Assembly: GCF_002906655.1 (NCBI RefSeq)
Contig: NZ_CP025794.1
Location: 3,286,001-3,350,000, forward strand
DNA length: 64,000 nucleotides
Direction of reading: 5' to 3'
Source of the DNA: Vibrio hyugaensis
Lineage (GTDB): Bacteria; Pseudomonadota; Gammaproteobacteria; Enterobacterales; Vibrionaceae
Shown: one piece after another, positions 9,550 to 18,069 of the stretch
Position numbering within the stretch: the first letter of the stretch is position 1
Layout: each line of letters begins with the position of its first letter
Notes under the pieces: generated by a model
The model's database searches: none
Seen by the model: only the letters and a program-made list of their open reading frames with translations
Told to the model about the DNA's origin: nothing
Translations under genes and position numbers: made by a program

Positions 9550-9583
9550 TCTCGACGACAACAACCCTCAAATCAATGTTATG

Positions 9584-9615
9584 AAAATGGAGTGAGCCTT
9601 TGCCACTCCATTTTT
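9584..9615 (+). terminator. Terminator after yfbV
   Basis: Perfect stem AAAATGGAGTG (9584-9594) / CACTCCATTTT (9604-9614) with a 9-nt loop and a T run, 34 bp after the yfbV stop. Confidence 0.85.
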
Positions 9616-9755
9616 GTCTGTTCTACATTTCTCCATCCCACCGTTTTCTGTGCTGTCAAAACTATCTTTATAGCGGCGTCGCGATCACAAATGTTACTTT
9701 GTTGTTAAATCTTACTTTTATTTACCGAGAGTTAGCGTTAATAATGAAATCGAGA

Positions 9756-9770
9756 TGCACAAAAAGTGCA
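9756..9770. promoter_or_regulatory. Possible operator palindrome upstream of the ABC importer
   Basis: TGCAC-AAAAA-GTGCA is a perfect inverted repeat with a 5-nt spacer, 99 bp upstream of the first importer gene. It has the size and symmetry of a dimeric-regulator site, but the regulator is unknown and the match is short. Confidence 0.3.
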
Positions 9771-9868
9771 CAGCAAACACGACATCCCATCTTCTGAATA
9801 ACCATGCTGGCATCATGATTTTTACGAACGCTCGTGGTACAAGGATGAAGAGACATCAAGGAGTAATG

Positions 9869-10834
9869 ATGAGAACGAAACGTTTACTAGCCACCGCCAT
9901 TTTAGCTGCTACGGCGACTTTTTCTTCCGCCAGCGTCTTTGCCAACACCGCAACCGTAGCGGTGTCCCAAATCGTTGAGCATCCAGCGCTAGATGCTACC
10001 CGACAAGGCTTATTAGACGGTCTAAAAGCCAAAGGTTACGAAGAGGGCAAAAACCTCGAGTTTGATTATAAAACGGCCCAAGGTAACCCTGCGATTGCCG
10101 TACAGATCGCTCGCCAATACGTCGGTGAGAATCCAGACGTTTTAGTCGGTATTGCAACGCCCTCTGCTCAAGCTCTGGTTTCAGCGACACGTTCAATTCC
10201 TGTGGTATTTACTGCTGTGACAGATCCGGTCGGCGCTAAGTTGGTTAAGTCTATGCACAAGCCGGGTAAAAACGTCACTGGTCTTTCTGATTTATCACCT
10301 GTGGCACAACATGTTGCTTTGATTCAAGAAATACTGCCAGCTGCGAAAACCATTGGTGTGGTTTACAATCCAGGAGAAGCAAATGCGGTGACACTGGTGC
10401 AACTACTAAAGGAAAGTGCAGCAGCAAATGGATTAGAAGTCGTGGAAGCGACAGCATTGAAGAGTGCGGATGTTCAATCGGCAACGCAAGCCATTGCCGC
10501 TAAGTCGGATGTGCTTTATGCGCCGACAGATAACACCGTTGCGAGTGCAATTGAAGGGATGATTGTTGCGGCAAATCAGGCTAAGAAACCTGTGTTTGGT
10601 GGTGCAACGTCTTACGTTGAAAAAGGCGCGATTGCCAGTCTAGGGTTTGATTACTATCAGGTTGGCGTGCAAACCGCGGATTATGTTGCCGCGATATTAG
10701 AAGGCAAAGAGCCGGGTGAGTTAGATGTCAAAGTCGCGACGGGCTCTGACTTAGTGGTGAATGAAGGTGCGGCGACCAAACTCGGTATCCAGTTACCTAG
10801 CGCTGTTGTGAAACGTGCAACTAGCATGCAATAA
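9869..10834 (+). CDS. ABC transporter substrate-binding protein (COG2984/PF04392 type)
   Basis: Periplasmic binding protein of a three-gene importer, about 321 residues. The N-terminus MRTKRLLATAILAA continues as a hydrophobic segment ending VFANT, a signal peptide with likely cleavage after ALA/VFA-type residues (ASVFA). The mature part (VAVSQIVEHPALDATRQG) has the two-lobed fold of the PF04392 family, which includes TrpX-like tryptophan/tyrosine binding proteins in Gram-positive bacteria. The substrate here is not predictable from sequence. ATG 9869 is chosen because AAGGAG (9858-9863) is 5 nt upstream. The frame is open to 9755, but the extra residues are not signal-like. Confidence 0.88.
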   Translation: MRTKRLLATAILAATATFSSASVFANTATVAVSQIVEHPALDATRQGLLDGLKAKGYEEGKNLEFDYKTAQGNPAIAVQIARQYVGENPDVLVGIATPSAQALVSATRSIPVVFTAVTDPVGAKLVKSMHKPGKNVTGLSDLSPVAQHVALIQEILPAAKTIGVVYNPGEANAVTLVQLLKESAAANGLEVVEATALKSADVQSATQAIAAKSDVLYAPTDNTVASAIEGMIVAANQAKKPVFGGATSYVEKGAIASLGFDYYQVGVQTADYVAAILEGKEPGELDVKVATGSDLVVNEGAATKLGIQLPSAVVKRATSMQ

Positions 10835-10888
10835 GAGTCCTTATTAGGTCGGTAAAATGCCGACCTGATTTATGCAGAGGGAGCAGTT

Positions 10889-11824
10889 ATGTCTGCATTT
10901 GCTTTTTTTGGTGCGCTTGAGATCGGCCTGATTTATGGTTTGGTCGCGTTGGGCGTTTACCTTACTTTTCGTGTTCTCGATTTTCCCGATTTAAGTGTTG
11001 ATGGCAGCTTTCCAATGGGAGCAGCTGTTGCGGCAACAGCCATTGTTGCGGGTATCAATCCTTGGATTGCGACTGGAATGGCCATCATTGCTGGTGGTAT
11101 GACAGGGTGGGTTACCGCCTTCCTTGCCGTTCGCTGTGGCATTCTTCATCTACTCGCTTCTATCCTAACCATGATTGCGGCGTTTTCTATTAATATTCGC
11201 ATTATGGGTAAGCCCAATATGGCCCTGCTAGGGGAGGAAACTATCCTGACGCCGTTTGAAGCCTTGGGGGATTCTATGTTCATTCGACCTCTGGTGGTTG
11301 GTGTACTTGTCCTTATTTCTGCTTGGTTTGTGGTGCGTTTACTGAACAGTGATTTTGGCCTTGGTTTAAGAGCCACTGGCGTTAACGCTCGTATGGTTGC
11401 AGCACAAGGTGCCAGTACAGGCTTCTACACCTACTTTGGCTTGGCGCTATCTAACGGTTTTGTTGGGTTTGCTGGTGCTCTATTTGCACAAACAAACAGT
11501 TTTGCTGATGTGACATCCGGGGTTGGTACGATTGTAGTTGGCTTGGCCGCAGTGATTCTTGGCCAGACACTCATTCCAGGTCGCAAAATCTGGGTAGCGG
11601 TGTGTGCGGTCATTATTGGCTCGGTTTTATACCGACTTGCTGTCGCGTTTGCTCTGAGCTCTGGCATGTTTGGCTTACAGGCTTCCGATCTGAATCTCGT
11701 TACCGCGGTGCTTGTAGCTGTAGCTCTAATTGCACCAAAGCTAAAACAAAAAATGCGAGCCAAGCAACGCGTTAATGACGCCAAACAAACGGCATCAAAA
11801 AATGGTTCAGGGGAGGCGCTATGA
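10889..11824 (+). CDS. ABC transporter permease (COG4120 type)
   Basis: Inner-membrane permease of the same importer, 311 residues with about eight to nine hydrophobic helices. The fold is that of the branched-chain amino-acid/ribose permease superfamily. Its start, GALEIGLIYGLVALGVYLTF, with LSVDGSFPMGAA just after, is typical of the COG4120 permeases that accompany COG2984 binding proteins. GAGGGAG precedes ATG 10889. The stop overlaps the ATPase start by 4 bp (ATGA), so the two are translationally coupled. Confidence 0.9.
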   Translation: MSAFAFFGALEIGLIYGLVALGVYLTFRVLDFPDLSVDGSFPMGAAVAATAIVAGINPWIATGMAIIAGGMTGWVTAFLAVRCGILHLLASILTMIAAFSINIRIMGKPNMALLGEETILTPFEALGDSMFIRPLVVGVLVLISAWFVVRLLNSDFGLGLRATGVNARMVAAQGASTGFYTYFGLALSNGFVGFAGALFAQTNSFADVTSGVGTIVVGLAAVILGQTLIPGRKIWVAVCAVIIGSVLYRLAVAFALSSGMFGLQASDLNLVTAVLVAVALIAPKLKQKMRAKQRVNDAKQTASKNGSGEAL

Positions 11825-12615
11825 TTGAGTTAAGTAATATCCAAGTAACCTTTAACCCCGGAACGATTTTGGAAAACCGAGCGTTAAAAGGCGTATCTCT
11901 GGAAGTGCCTGAGCACCAATTCCTAACGGTGATTGGATCTAACGGCGCAGGTAAATCGACTCTGCTTGGTGCGGTGACGGGTGAAACGCCGATGATTGGT
12001 GGGCAAGTCATTATCAACGGGCAAGACGTAACACGAAAAAGCGTGGACCAGCGTGCTACGCAGTGCGCGAGAGTTTTCCAGGATCCTTTAGCAGGGACTT
12101 GTGGGGACTTATCCATCGAGGAGAATATGGCTCTAGCGTATATGCGCGGTAAGCGTCGTGGTTGGGGGATGGCGATTTCTTCCAAACGACGTAAACTTTT
12201 CCAGGAGAGAATCAGTATTCTTGGTTTGGGTTTAGAGGACCGGCTAGGAGACAGCATTGGCCTATTGTCAGGCGGCCAACGTCAAGCCGTGAGTTTGGTG
12301 ATGGCCACATTGTCAGACAGTAAGCTGTTGTTGCTTGATGAGCACACGGCCGCGCTGGACCCGCGTATGGCAGCTTTTGTTATCGACTTGACCAAACGTA
12401 TCGTTAACGAATTCGATCTGACTGTGATGATGGTGACACACTCAATGAAAGACGCATTGGCGTGCGGAGATCGCACCGTCATGCTTCATCAAGGTGAAAT
12501 TGTTTTAGATGTCGCAGGAGAGCAGCGTGCCAACATGCAAGTTCCAGATCTACTGAAGATGTTCTCAAAGGTACGAGGAGAGGAATTAGCGGACGACAGT
12601 TTATTGTTGAACTAG
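11821..12615 (+). CDS. ABC transporter ATP-binding protein (COG1101 type)
   Basis: Cytoplasmic ATPase of the importer, 264 residues. Walker A GSNGAGKST is near residue 40, the signature LSGGQRQA near 150, and Walker B LLLLDEHTAALD near 168. The His after DE (DEHTAALD instead of DEPT) is a feature of this ATPase subfamily. The gene overlaps the permease by 4 bp and ends the operon, with a hairpin about 35 bp downstream. Confidence 0.92.
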   Translation: MIELSNIQVTFNPGTILENRALKGVSLEVPEHQFLTVIGSNGAGKSTLLGAVTGETPMIGGQVIINGQDVTRKSVDQRATQCARVFQDPLAGTCGDLSIEENMALAYMRGKRRGWGMAISSKRRKLFQERISILGLGLEDRLGDSIGLLSGGQRQAVSLVMATLSDSKLLLLDEHTAALDPRMAAFVIDLTKRIVNEFDLTVMMVTHSMKDALACGDRTVMLHQGEIVLDVAGEQRANMQVPDLLKMFSKVRGEELADDSLLLN

Positions 12616-12652
12616 TCTAAGCAAACAACAGAACTACGCCTACCAAACGTGA

Positions 12653-12702
12653 TCCTCCTTGAGAAATTACCTACATGGTCGTTTTAAAAGGAGGATTTTT
12701 CG
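12653..12702 (+). terminator. Probable terminator of the ABC importer operon
   Basis: ATCCTCCTT (12653-12661) pairs with AAGGAGGAT (12689-12697) across a 27-nt loop that can pair further, followed by TTTTTT. The long loop makes it less certain than the others. Confidence 0.55.
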
Positions 12703-12755
12703 GTAAATACTCTTAATTAAAATAGTGGAATATTCCAATACTAAGAGCACTTGCC

Positions 12756-14582
12756 ATGACCCTTCCATTTATCTTCCATAGCCAAACTGATGATGGCCTT
12801 ACTTTTGATGGCGATTTGCTAACCGTCACCCTGAAAACCGAGAACACTGATTTTGATAGCGTGCACGTTCGTTGTGAACCGGATAATGAAGAATACCTGA
12901 TTAACATGTCACGCAGCGGAGAAGCTGGTGAGCTTACTCTCTGGAAAGCTCAGTTTGCGTCAAATAAAGACCGAGATGTGACTCACTACGTCTTCAAACT
13001 GCTCAAAGGCAAGCAGCAGTTTTGGCTCGATGGCAGAGGTGTACATAAACGTATGCCGCCCAAAGAGTTTCACTTCAAACTCAACACTCAATCTCAGCCG
13101 CCAAGTTGGGTACAAGAGCAGGTCTTTTACCAAATCTTTCCGGACCGTTTTGCCACAAGTCGTTCTGAGCAAGTGACCCGAGATGATTATGCTGCCTATG
13201 ACTCAGACGCACTGGTTAAGTCATGGGGATCCCCTGTTGGTTCCCATAAAAATACGGGTGTGCGCGAGTTCTTTGGTGGCGACTTAAAAGGCGTAGAGAA
13301 AAAACTGGATTACTTGGTCGAACTTGGTGTGACAGCACTTTACTTCAACCCAGTTTTCACAGCGCCAAGCAACCATAAATATGACACCACAGACTACTTC
13401 AAGATTGATCCAATGTTTGGCTCGAATGAGCAGTTTGCGCAGTTGTGTGAGCGAATTCGTGGCAAACAGATGAAGATTGTTTTGGATGCAGTGTTTAACC
13501 ACACATCCGTTCATCATCCTTGGTTCGATCTTAAGCAAGAAGGCAATGGGGCGTATGGTAATCCAAATTCAGACTTTCGAGACTACTACTTCTTCGAAGG
13601 ACAATCCAATAGCTACATTGGTTGGAAAGGCATTGGTAATTTACCTGTCTTGAACTTCGAAAATGAACAAGTTCGCGACCACATCTATCAAGGGGAAGAG
13701 TCAGTCATCAAACATTGGCTTAAACCACCTTATTCTGTGGATGGTTGGCGCTTCGATGTTATTCACATGTTAGGTGAGGGTGATGGCGCGAAGAACAACG
13801 CTCACTATGTGGAAGCTTTTCGCAAGGCCACTAAACAGGTTAATCCCAATGCCTATGTGTTAGGAGAGCATTTCTTTGAAGCGACGCAATGGCTTCAGGG
13901 CGGGCAGGAAGATGGTGCTATGAACTACTACGGCTTTGCTCATCCAGTGAGAGCATTGATTGCCAATCAAGACATCATGTATGACCCAATTGATATCAAT
14001 GTGATGGAGTTTAAAGAGTGGATGGATGAAGCTAGATCCAAAATCCCTTTCGCCAACCAACTCTCTCAGCTTAATCAATTAGATAGCCATGATACTGCCC
14101 GTTTTCTGACGCTTTTAGGCGGCGATGAAGATAAAATGCGCATCGCTGTGGCCTTGCTCATGACTTATGTCGGCACGCCATGCCTTTACTACGGTAGCGA
14201 GGTCGGCTTAGAAGGTGGGCTAGACCCAGACAATAGACGTTGTTTTCCATGGAAGAGCGTTGGTGACTCGAAGTGGTTTTCTTTCTACCAGCAACTGATT
14301 GGAATTCGCAGTAAATACAAGTCATTACAATCAGGAAGCTTGCTGTGGCTGCACTGCGATGAAACCGTGATGGTGTATGCTCGACAACTAAAAAAAGAAA
14401 CAATAGTTGTGGCATATAACTTAGGTGATTACGACAAAAATGTTAACTTGCCTTTATGGCAACTAGGCTCAAATGCAAAACATTTGCATCAATTATTAGA
14501 CACTGGTGAAGTTGTGAGTGCGCAACGTCATTTTTCTGTCAATATCCCAGCAATGAACTACAAAATATGGCAGTTGGAGTGA
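12756..14582 (+). CDS. malZ: Maltodextrin glucosidase
   Basis: GH13 alpha-glucosidase that removes glucose from the reducing end of maltodextrins in the cytoplasm. The 608 residues match MalZ (about 605). An N-terminal beta-sandwich (about residues 1-115) precedes the TIM barrel, which starts at WVQEQVFYQIFPDRF. The catalytic residues fall in the standard regions: Asp334 in GWRFDVIH, Glu371 in LGEHFF and Asp446 in LDSHDTARF. A C-terminal beta domain follows. It is isolated from other maltose genes in this window. A diguanylate cyclase follows 95 bp later, with no clear terminator between them, so they may be cotranscribed. Confidence 0.93.
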   Translation: MTLPFIFHSQTDDGLTFDGDLLTVTLKTENTDFDSVHVRCEPDNEEYLINMSRSGEAGELTLWKAQFASNKDRDVTHYVFKLLKGKQQFWLDGRGVHKRMPPKEFHFKLNTQSQPPSWVQEQVFYQIFPDRFATSRSEQVTRDDYAAYDSDALVKSWGSPVGSHKNTGVREFFGGDLKGVEKKLDYLVELGVTALYFNPVFTAPSNHKYDTTDYFKIDPMFGSNEQFAQLCERIRGKQMKIVLDAVFNHTSVHHPWFDLKQEGNGAYGNPNSDFRDYYFFEGQSNSYIGWKGIGNLPVLNFENEQVRDHIYQGEESVIKHWLKPPYSVDGWRFDVIHMLGEGDGAKNNAHYVEAFRKATKQVNPNAYVLGEHFFEATQWLQGGQEDGAMNYYGFAHPVRALIANQDIMYDPIDINVMEFKEWMDEARSKIPFANQLSQLNQLDSHDTARFLTLLGGDEDKMRIAVALLMTYVGTPCLYYGSEVGLEGGLDPDNRRCFPWKSVGDSKWFSFYQQLIGIRSKYKSLQSGSLLWLHCDETVMVYARQLKKETIVVAYNLGDYDKNVNLPLWQLGSNAKHLHQLLDTGEVVSAQRHFSVNIPAMNYKIWQLE

Positions 14583-14650
14583 CACGCCTGCTCAGATTTA
14601 TTAAAATTTATGAATACATAAATGAAAAACTATAAATAGATCTTCGGTAA

Positions 14651-14666
14651 CCTTCGCTTTCGAAGG
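14651..14666 (+). promoter_or_regulatory. Hairpin covering the ribosome-binding site of the diguanylate cyclase
   Basis: CCTTCG (14651-14656) pairs perfectly with CGAAGG (14661-14666) around a CTTT loop. The 3' arm contains most of the only Shine-Dalgarno, AAGGA (14663-14667), so the folded RNA would hide it. Confidence 0.55.
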
Positions 14667-14673
14667 ACAAATA

Positions 14674-14703
14674 ATGATTGAAACAATGGTGTTTAATGGG
14701 TAA
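14674..14703 (+). CDS. Possible nine-codon leader peptide before the diguanylate cyclase
   Basis: ATG 14674 lies 6 nt after AAGGA and reads MIETMVFNG then TAA at 14701-14703. It overlaps the start of the cyclase in a different frame: ATG 14696 lies inside it, and the stop is 5-7 nt past that ATG. The geometry fits termination-reinitiation coupling. Such a short frame could also arise by chance; only its ideal spacing and overlap support it. Confidence 0.35.
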   Translation: MIETMVFNG

Positions 14704-16156
14704 TAAAAGGCGATTTAGCCTCAAGTTTGTCATCTTCTTCCCGCTATTTTTGTTTATCGCTGTCATGATGGTGACAGCGAAGAACTATTACGATGCAATG
14801 AACCGCTACATCACATTGGAGTACGCGCAGGTTGATCGAGCTATCGATCGAGCGATAAAAGTGCTGACCGCTTTAGATTATAGCTTTATTAATTATTCCA
14901 ACCCTGCGCACCCATTGTTCAAAGAACATAACCATATGGAAAAAAATGGGTTGTGCTACGTCTGGCCCATCGATGTGTTGTTGTTAGAGAGCAAGCACTC
15001 TGGTGGTTTACCCGCTGTAGAGCTGGATTATATGATCGTGGGGCAAACAGAGCTCTGCGAACCGGGTACTGAACTGTTTAAATTGGCAGAGAAAAAAGCG
15101 GGCTTTGCCCCTTCGTTGTCATTTCTTCACGATATTGAATCTCACATCGTTGCGATTCATTATATTGATCAGCGAGGGTACATTATTTCTTCGCCGGATA
15201 CCTACGCCCAATATTACACCCAACAACTTTGGGAAACCCTAAAGGCTAGACCTTTTTGGCAAAAAACTGCTCAAGAGACGATGAAAGTCTCTTTGTCTGG
15301 CCCTGCACCAATGCTGGATCGCCATGACGGGCAGATTGTAAGTTTGACAGTACCTGTTTATGAGCGAGGCATCCATCAGGGCGTATTATCGATTGATTTT
15401 GATGTGGATGGATTGCTTGAAACAAACGAGAACTTAACCGGACATCTGCACATCATTTCTAATGTGATGGGGTTACCTGATAATGTAATGCGAGTCCAAC
15501 CTGTTGAGCATGAACGCCTGAGTGCAAACCATACTATTTTCTATGAATATAATCTTTGGGATGAGTTCAAGAACTTGTTGGCATTTGAGAAATACAGCGT
15601 TGCGGTGGCTTTCTTTATCTACGTGTTGAGTACAGTAGCACTATTTTTGGTTAACACACGTACAGAGCGACATTACTTCAAAGAACTGGCTGCAAAAGAT
15701 CCAATGACGGGCTTATTGAACCGCCGTGGAATTCAAGCGGTTTGGCGAAACAAAATGACCAAGAAGCACGTTGCTTTAGCGGTGTTTGATATCGATGACT
15801 TTAAGGCGATTAACGATACGCATGGCCATGATGTTGGTGATGATGCGATTTGTTTAGTCGCTAAATGTATACGAGACAACATTCGATACTCTGATGTCGC
15901 ATCACGCTTTGGTGGAGAAGAGTTTGTCTTGGCTATCTATGATGAAGACTTCGACAGCATGCTAAGAATTTTAGAGCGTGTAAGAAAAGCCATTGCTAAA
16001 AACTCAACTAAAATCGTCGACGGAGGCTTTACGGTTTCGGGTGGGGTTGAATTTAAGTCTGCGGCTCAATTGGAAGGTTTTGATGAGCTGTTTAAGCTTG
16101 CTGATGAAAAGCTTTATGAAGCGAAAAGTACAGGTAAGAACAAAATCTGTTATTAA
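14696..16156 (+). CDS. Membrane diguanylate cyclase (GGDEF) with extracytoplasmic sensor
   Basis: Makes cyclic di-GMP from two GTP. About 486 residues from ATG 14696. A first membrane helix (FVIFFPLFLFIAVMMV) is followed by a periplasmic sensor of about 260 residues that looks like a Cache fold. A second helix near 300-320 (VAVAFFIYVLSTVALFLV) leads to the GGDEF domain, which begins DPMTGLLNRRG. The active site is GGEEF (406-410). An RxxD inhibitory site, RYSD (397-400), lies five residues before it, so product inhibition should be intact. An in-frame TTG at 14678 would add six residues and sits 10 nt after AAGGA, so the true start is unresolved. The ligand is unknown. Confidence 0.9.
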   Translation: MGNKRRFSLKFVIFFPLFLFIAVMMVTAKNYYDAMNRYITLEYAQVDRAIDRAIKVLTALDYSFINYSNPAHPLFKEHNHMEKNGLCYVWPIDVLLLESKHSGGLPAVELDYMIVGQTELCEPGTELFKLAEKKAGFAPSLSFLHDIESHIVAIHYIDQRGYIISSPDTYAQYYTQQLWETLKARPFWQKTAQETMKVSLSGPAPMLDRHDGQIVSLTVPVYERGIHQGVLSIDFDVDGLLETNENLTGHLHIISNVMGLPDNVMRVQPVEHERLSANHTIFYEYNLWDEFKNLLAFEKYSVAVAFFIYVLSTVALFLVNTRTERHYFKELAAKDPMTGLLNRRGIQAVWRNKMTKKHVALAVFDIDDFKAINDTHGHDVGDDAICLVAKCIRDNIRYSDVASRFGGEEFVLAIYDEDFDSMLRILERVRKAIAKNSTKIVDGGFTVSGGVEFKSAAQLEGFDELFKLADEKLYEAKSTGKNKICY

Positions 16157-16191
16157 GCGACTTAAGCAATTTGTTGTTGGAAATTAGACAT

Positions 16192-16220
16192 AAAAAAGGG
16201 CGAATTCATCGCCCTTTTTT
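16192..16220. terminator. Bidirectional terminator between the cyclase gene and dusC
   Basis: Perfect stem AAAAAAGGGCGA (16192-16203) / TCGCCCTTTTTT (16209-16220) with a 5-nt loop, serving two convergent genes. Confidence 0.92.
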
Positions 16221-16232
16221 AATGTCGGTAGG

Positions 16233-17192
16233 TTAAGCGACGCGCGCGTGCAATTCATCTCGATAACGTTGAATGTACTCGACAATAGGGGCGGCTTTGT
16301 TAAACGTACGGATTTCTCGGAACAGTTCTTTCGCTTCTGGATACGCTTGTCGCAGATAAGAGAACCATTGTTTTACGCGATTCGGGTAGTACAAGCCTTT
16401 GTCGCCTTTCATTTCAAACTGTGAGTAGTAAATCAATAGATCAACCACTTCTGACCAAGGCATAGGCTGGTGGTTGTGTTTAACCATGTTTCCAAGGTTA
16501 GGAATGTTGAATGCACCTCGGCATACCATCAAAGAATCAACGCCTGTGGTCGCAATGCAACGTTGGCCATCTTCATAATTCCAGATTTCGCCGTTAGCGA
16601 TTAATGGGATATCGAAACGCTCACGAATCTTCGTAATGTATTCCCACTTAATTTCAGAAGCTTTGTATCCGCCTTCTTTGGTACGAGCATGAACAGTGAG
16701 CTCATTCGCTCCAGCTGTTTGAATTGCGTCTACAATCTCAAAACAGTCTTCTGGATTCTCCCAACCAAGACGAATCTTGGCGGTCACTGGAATATTGGCT
16801 GGAACAGCGTCACGGCAGGCTTTAACCACATTGTGGATAAGTTCAGGGTGCTGTAACAAGGCTGCACCACCTTTACTCTTGTTCACCAACTTTGCTGGGC
16901 AGCCAAAGTTCAAATCAATACCGCGCGCGCCAAGCTCCGCCGCTTTTATCGCGTTTTCAGCCATCCAGTTTGGTTCTTGCCCGAGTAGTTGGACATGGAC
17001 AGGTACACCAGATGCAGTTTGAGAGCCTTGCAGAAGTTCTGGGCATAAGCGATGGAAAACATGATCTGGAAGAAGCTGATCGATCACACGAACAAACTCT
17101 GTCACACAAAGATCATAGTCGTTTATTTCAGTCAGGATTTGACGCATCAAATGGTCCAAAACCCCTTCCATCGGGCCTAATACAACTCGCAT
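16233..17192 (-). CDS. dusC: tRNA-dihydrouridine(16) synthase DusC
   Basis: FMN enzyme that reduces uridine 16 of tRNA with NADPH. The 319 residues fit DusC (315 in E. coli). The TIM barrel opens MRVVLGPMEGVLDHLMRQ, with MEGV in place of the MAGVTD of DusA/B, a feature of the DusC group. Catalytic Cys98 sits in LNFGCPAK, and FMN-binding elements ELTVHARTKEGGY and PLIANGEIW follow. It is transcribed alone on the minus strand, back-to-back with the SEC-C protein gene at 17380. Confidence 0.94.
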   Translation of the reverse strand: MRVVLGPMEGVLDHLMRQILTEINDYDLCVTEFVRVIDQLLPDHVFHRLCPELLQGSQTASGVPVHVQLLGQEPNWMAENAIKAAELGARGIDLNFGCPAKLVNKSKGGAALLQHPELIHNVVKACRDAVPANIPVTAKIRLGWENPEDCFEIVDAIQTAGANELTVHARTKEGGYKASEIKWEYITKIRERFDIPLIANGEIWNYEDGQRCIATTGVDSLMVCRGAFNIPNLGNMVKHNHQPMPWSEVVDLLIYYSQFEMKGDKGLYYPNRVKQWFSYLRQAYPEAKELFREIRTFNKAAPIVEYIQRYRDELHARVA

Positions 17193-17301
17193 AGCTTGCC
17201 TAATACAGTTTGGTGAGAAAAAGGAGGGCGATTGTAGCGATGTGAGTGAAGTTTGTCATTAAAAGAGTCATCCGCTTGGAGTGACATCAACTAGCATTCT
17301 A

Positions 17302-17334
17302 TATACCCAAGCATCTCGAGGTTACTTGGGTATA
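17302..17334. repeat. 33-bp interrupted palindrome in the dusC/yecA-like intergenic region
   Basis: TATACCCAAG (17302-17311) and CTTGGGTATA (17325-17334) are exact inverted repeats around a 13-nt centre containing CTCGAG. Similar TATACCCAAG palindromes recur between genes in vibrios as far as I remember, so it may be a dispersed repeat. Its right arm also overlaps the expected -35 region of the promoter at 17345, so an operator role is possible. Confidence 0.6.
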
Positions 17335-17344
17335 AGCTCTGGGG

Positions 17345-17350
17345 TATAAT
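17345..17350 (+). promoter_or_regulatory. Consensus -10 box for the SEC-C protein gene
   Basis: TATAAT, a perfect sigma-70 -10 hexamer, 29 bp before the ATG at 17380. The -35 position (about 17322-17327, TTACTT) is poor and lies in the palindrome, which hints at a requirement for an activator or at control by a bound factor. Confidence 0.5.
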
Positions 17351-17379
17351 GCCGCCAAATTCATGGGAAACCAGATGTC

Positions 17380-17988
17380 ATGCAATACACATTGATTGAG
17401 AAAGGTGAAGTCCAGCTAGATGAGTCTTCACTATTTATTGAAGGTGCAGTACTCGCGGCCAACTTGACCACTAAGCCTTTAGCTCCAGAAACATGGTTAG
17501 AACCACTGTTGGGTGAGGGTTTTAAAGCGATTCAACCAGCAATTGAAGAGCAGATTCACAAGCAGCACAATTATATACTGCGTAATGAATACTCGATTCT
17601 AGGACTAACAAAGAGTAATGCAGAGCAGTTGGCTGATTTTGCTGAAGGCTTTATGTCTGTATGGTCAACCATCGAAGAACAATGGCAAGAAGTTACGCTT
17701 AATGATGGCTTAGAGCGTATGTTGCAAGCTTTGCTTACGACGATGATGTTGGCGATTGACGAAGAACAGACTCAACAGCAGATGCGCGATGCGGGTATTG
17801 AGACACCGCCTGCACTTGCTGATTTTGTGGACCAGCTTGATCTGATGATCAATGAAGTCGCATTGGGTGCCGATGAGTTGATGGTTGGTAAAAAATCGAA
17901 GAGCTTGAACCCGTTTAAAGGCGTGGGTCGTAACGATATGTGTTCATGTGAAAGTGGTAAGAAATTTAAGCAGTGCTGTGGCAAGTAA
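17380..17988 (+). CDS. YecA/UPF0149-family protein with SEC-C zinc motif
   Basis: A 202-residue cytoplasmic protein. The body (about 1-175) is the helical UPF0149 (YgfB/YecA) fold. The C-terminus is a SEC-C motif, GRNDMCSCESGKKFKQCCGK, which binds zinc through its Cys residues and is the same motif found at the end of SecA and in YecA. YecA has been reported to interact with ribosomes and SecA-type substrates in E. coli; whether this one does is inference. It is monocistronic, with a consensus -10 upstream and a terminator downstream. Confidence 0.85.
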   Translation: MQYTLIEKGEVQLDESSLFIEGAVLAANLTTKPLAPETWLEPLLGEGFKAIQPAIEEQIHKQHNYILRNEYSILGLTKSNAEQLADFAEGFMSVWSTIEEQWQEVTLNDGLERMLQALLTTMMLAIDEEQTQQQMRDAGIETPPALADFVDQLDLMINEVALGADELMVGKKSKSLNPFKGVGRNDMCSCESGKKFKQCCGK

Positions 17989-18012
17989 ACGCCAGCTATC
18001 TGACTTGACGTT

Positions 18013-18040
18013 AAAAAGCCGACATTGAGGTCGGCTTTTT
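18013..18040. terminator. Bidirectional terminator between the SEC-C gene and dsbB
   Basis: Stem AAAAAGCCGAC (18013-18023) / GTCGGCTTTTT (18030-18040) with a 6-nt loop, between convergent genes. Confidence 0.92.
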
Positions 18041-18069
18041 GCTAGGTGTCGTTTGGTTATCGAGCCTTA

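Noticed and set aside
12653..12700. Two inverted GGAGGA elements before malZ as possible MalT boxes
   Set aside because: They form the two arms of a hairpin followed by T6 and are better explained as the terminator of the ABC importer; MalT boxes are also usually direct or spaced repeats with a longer consensus.
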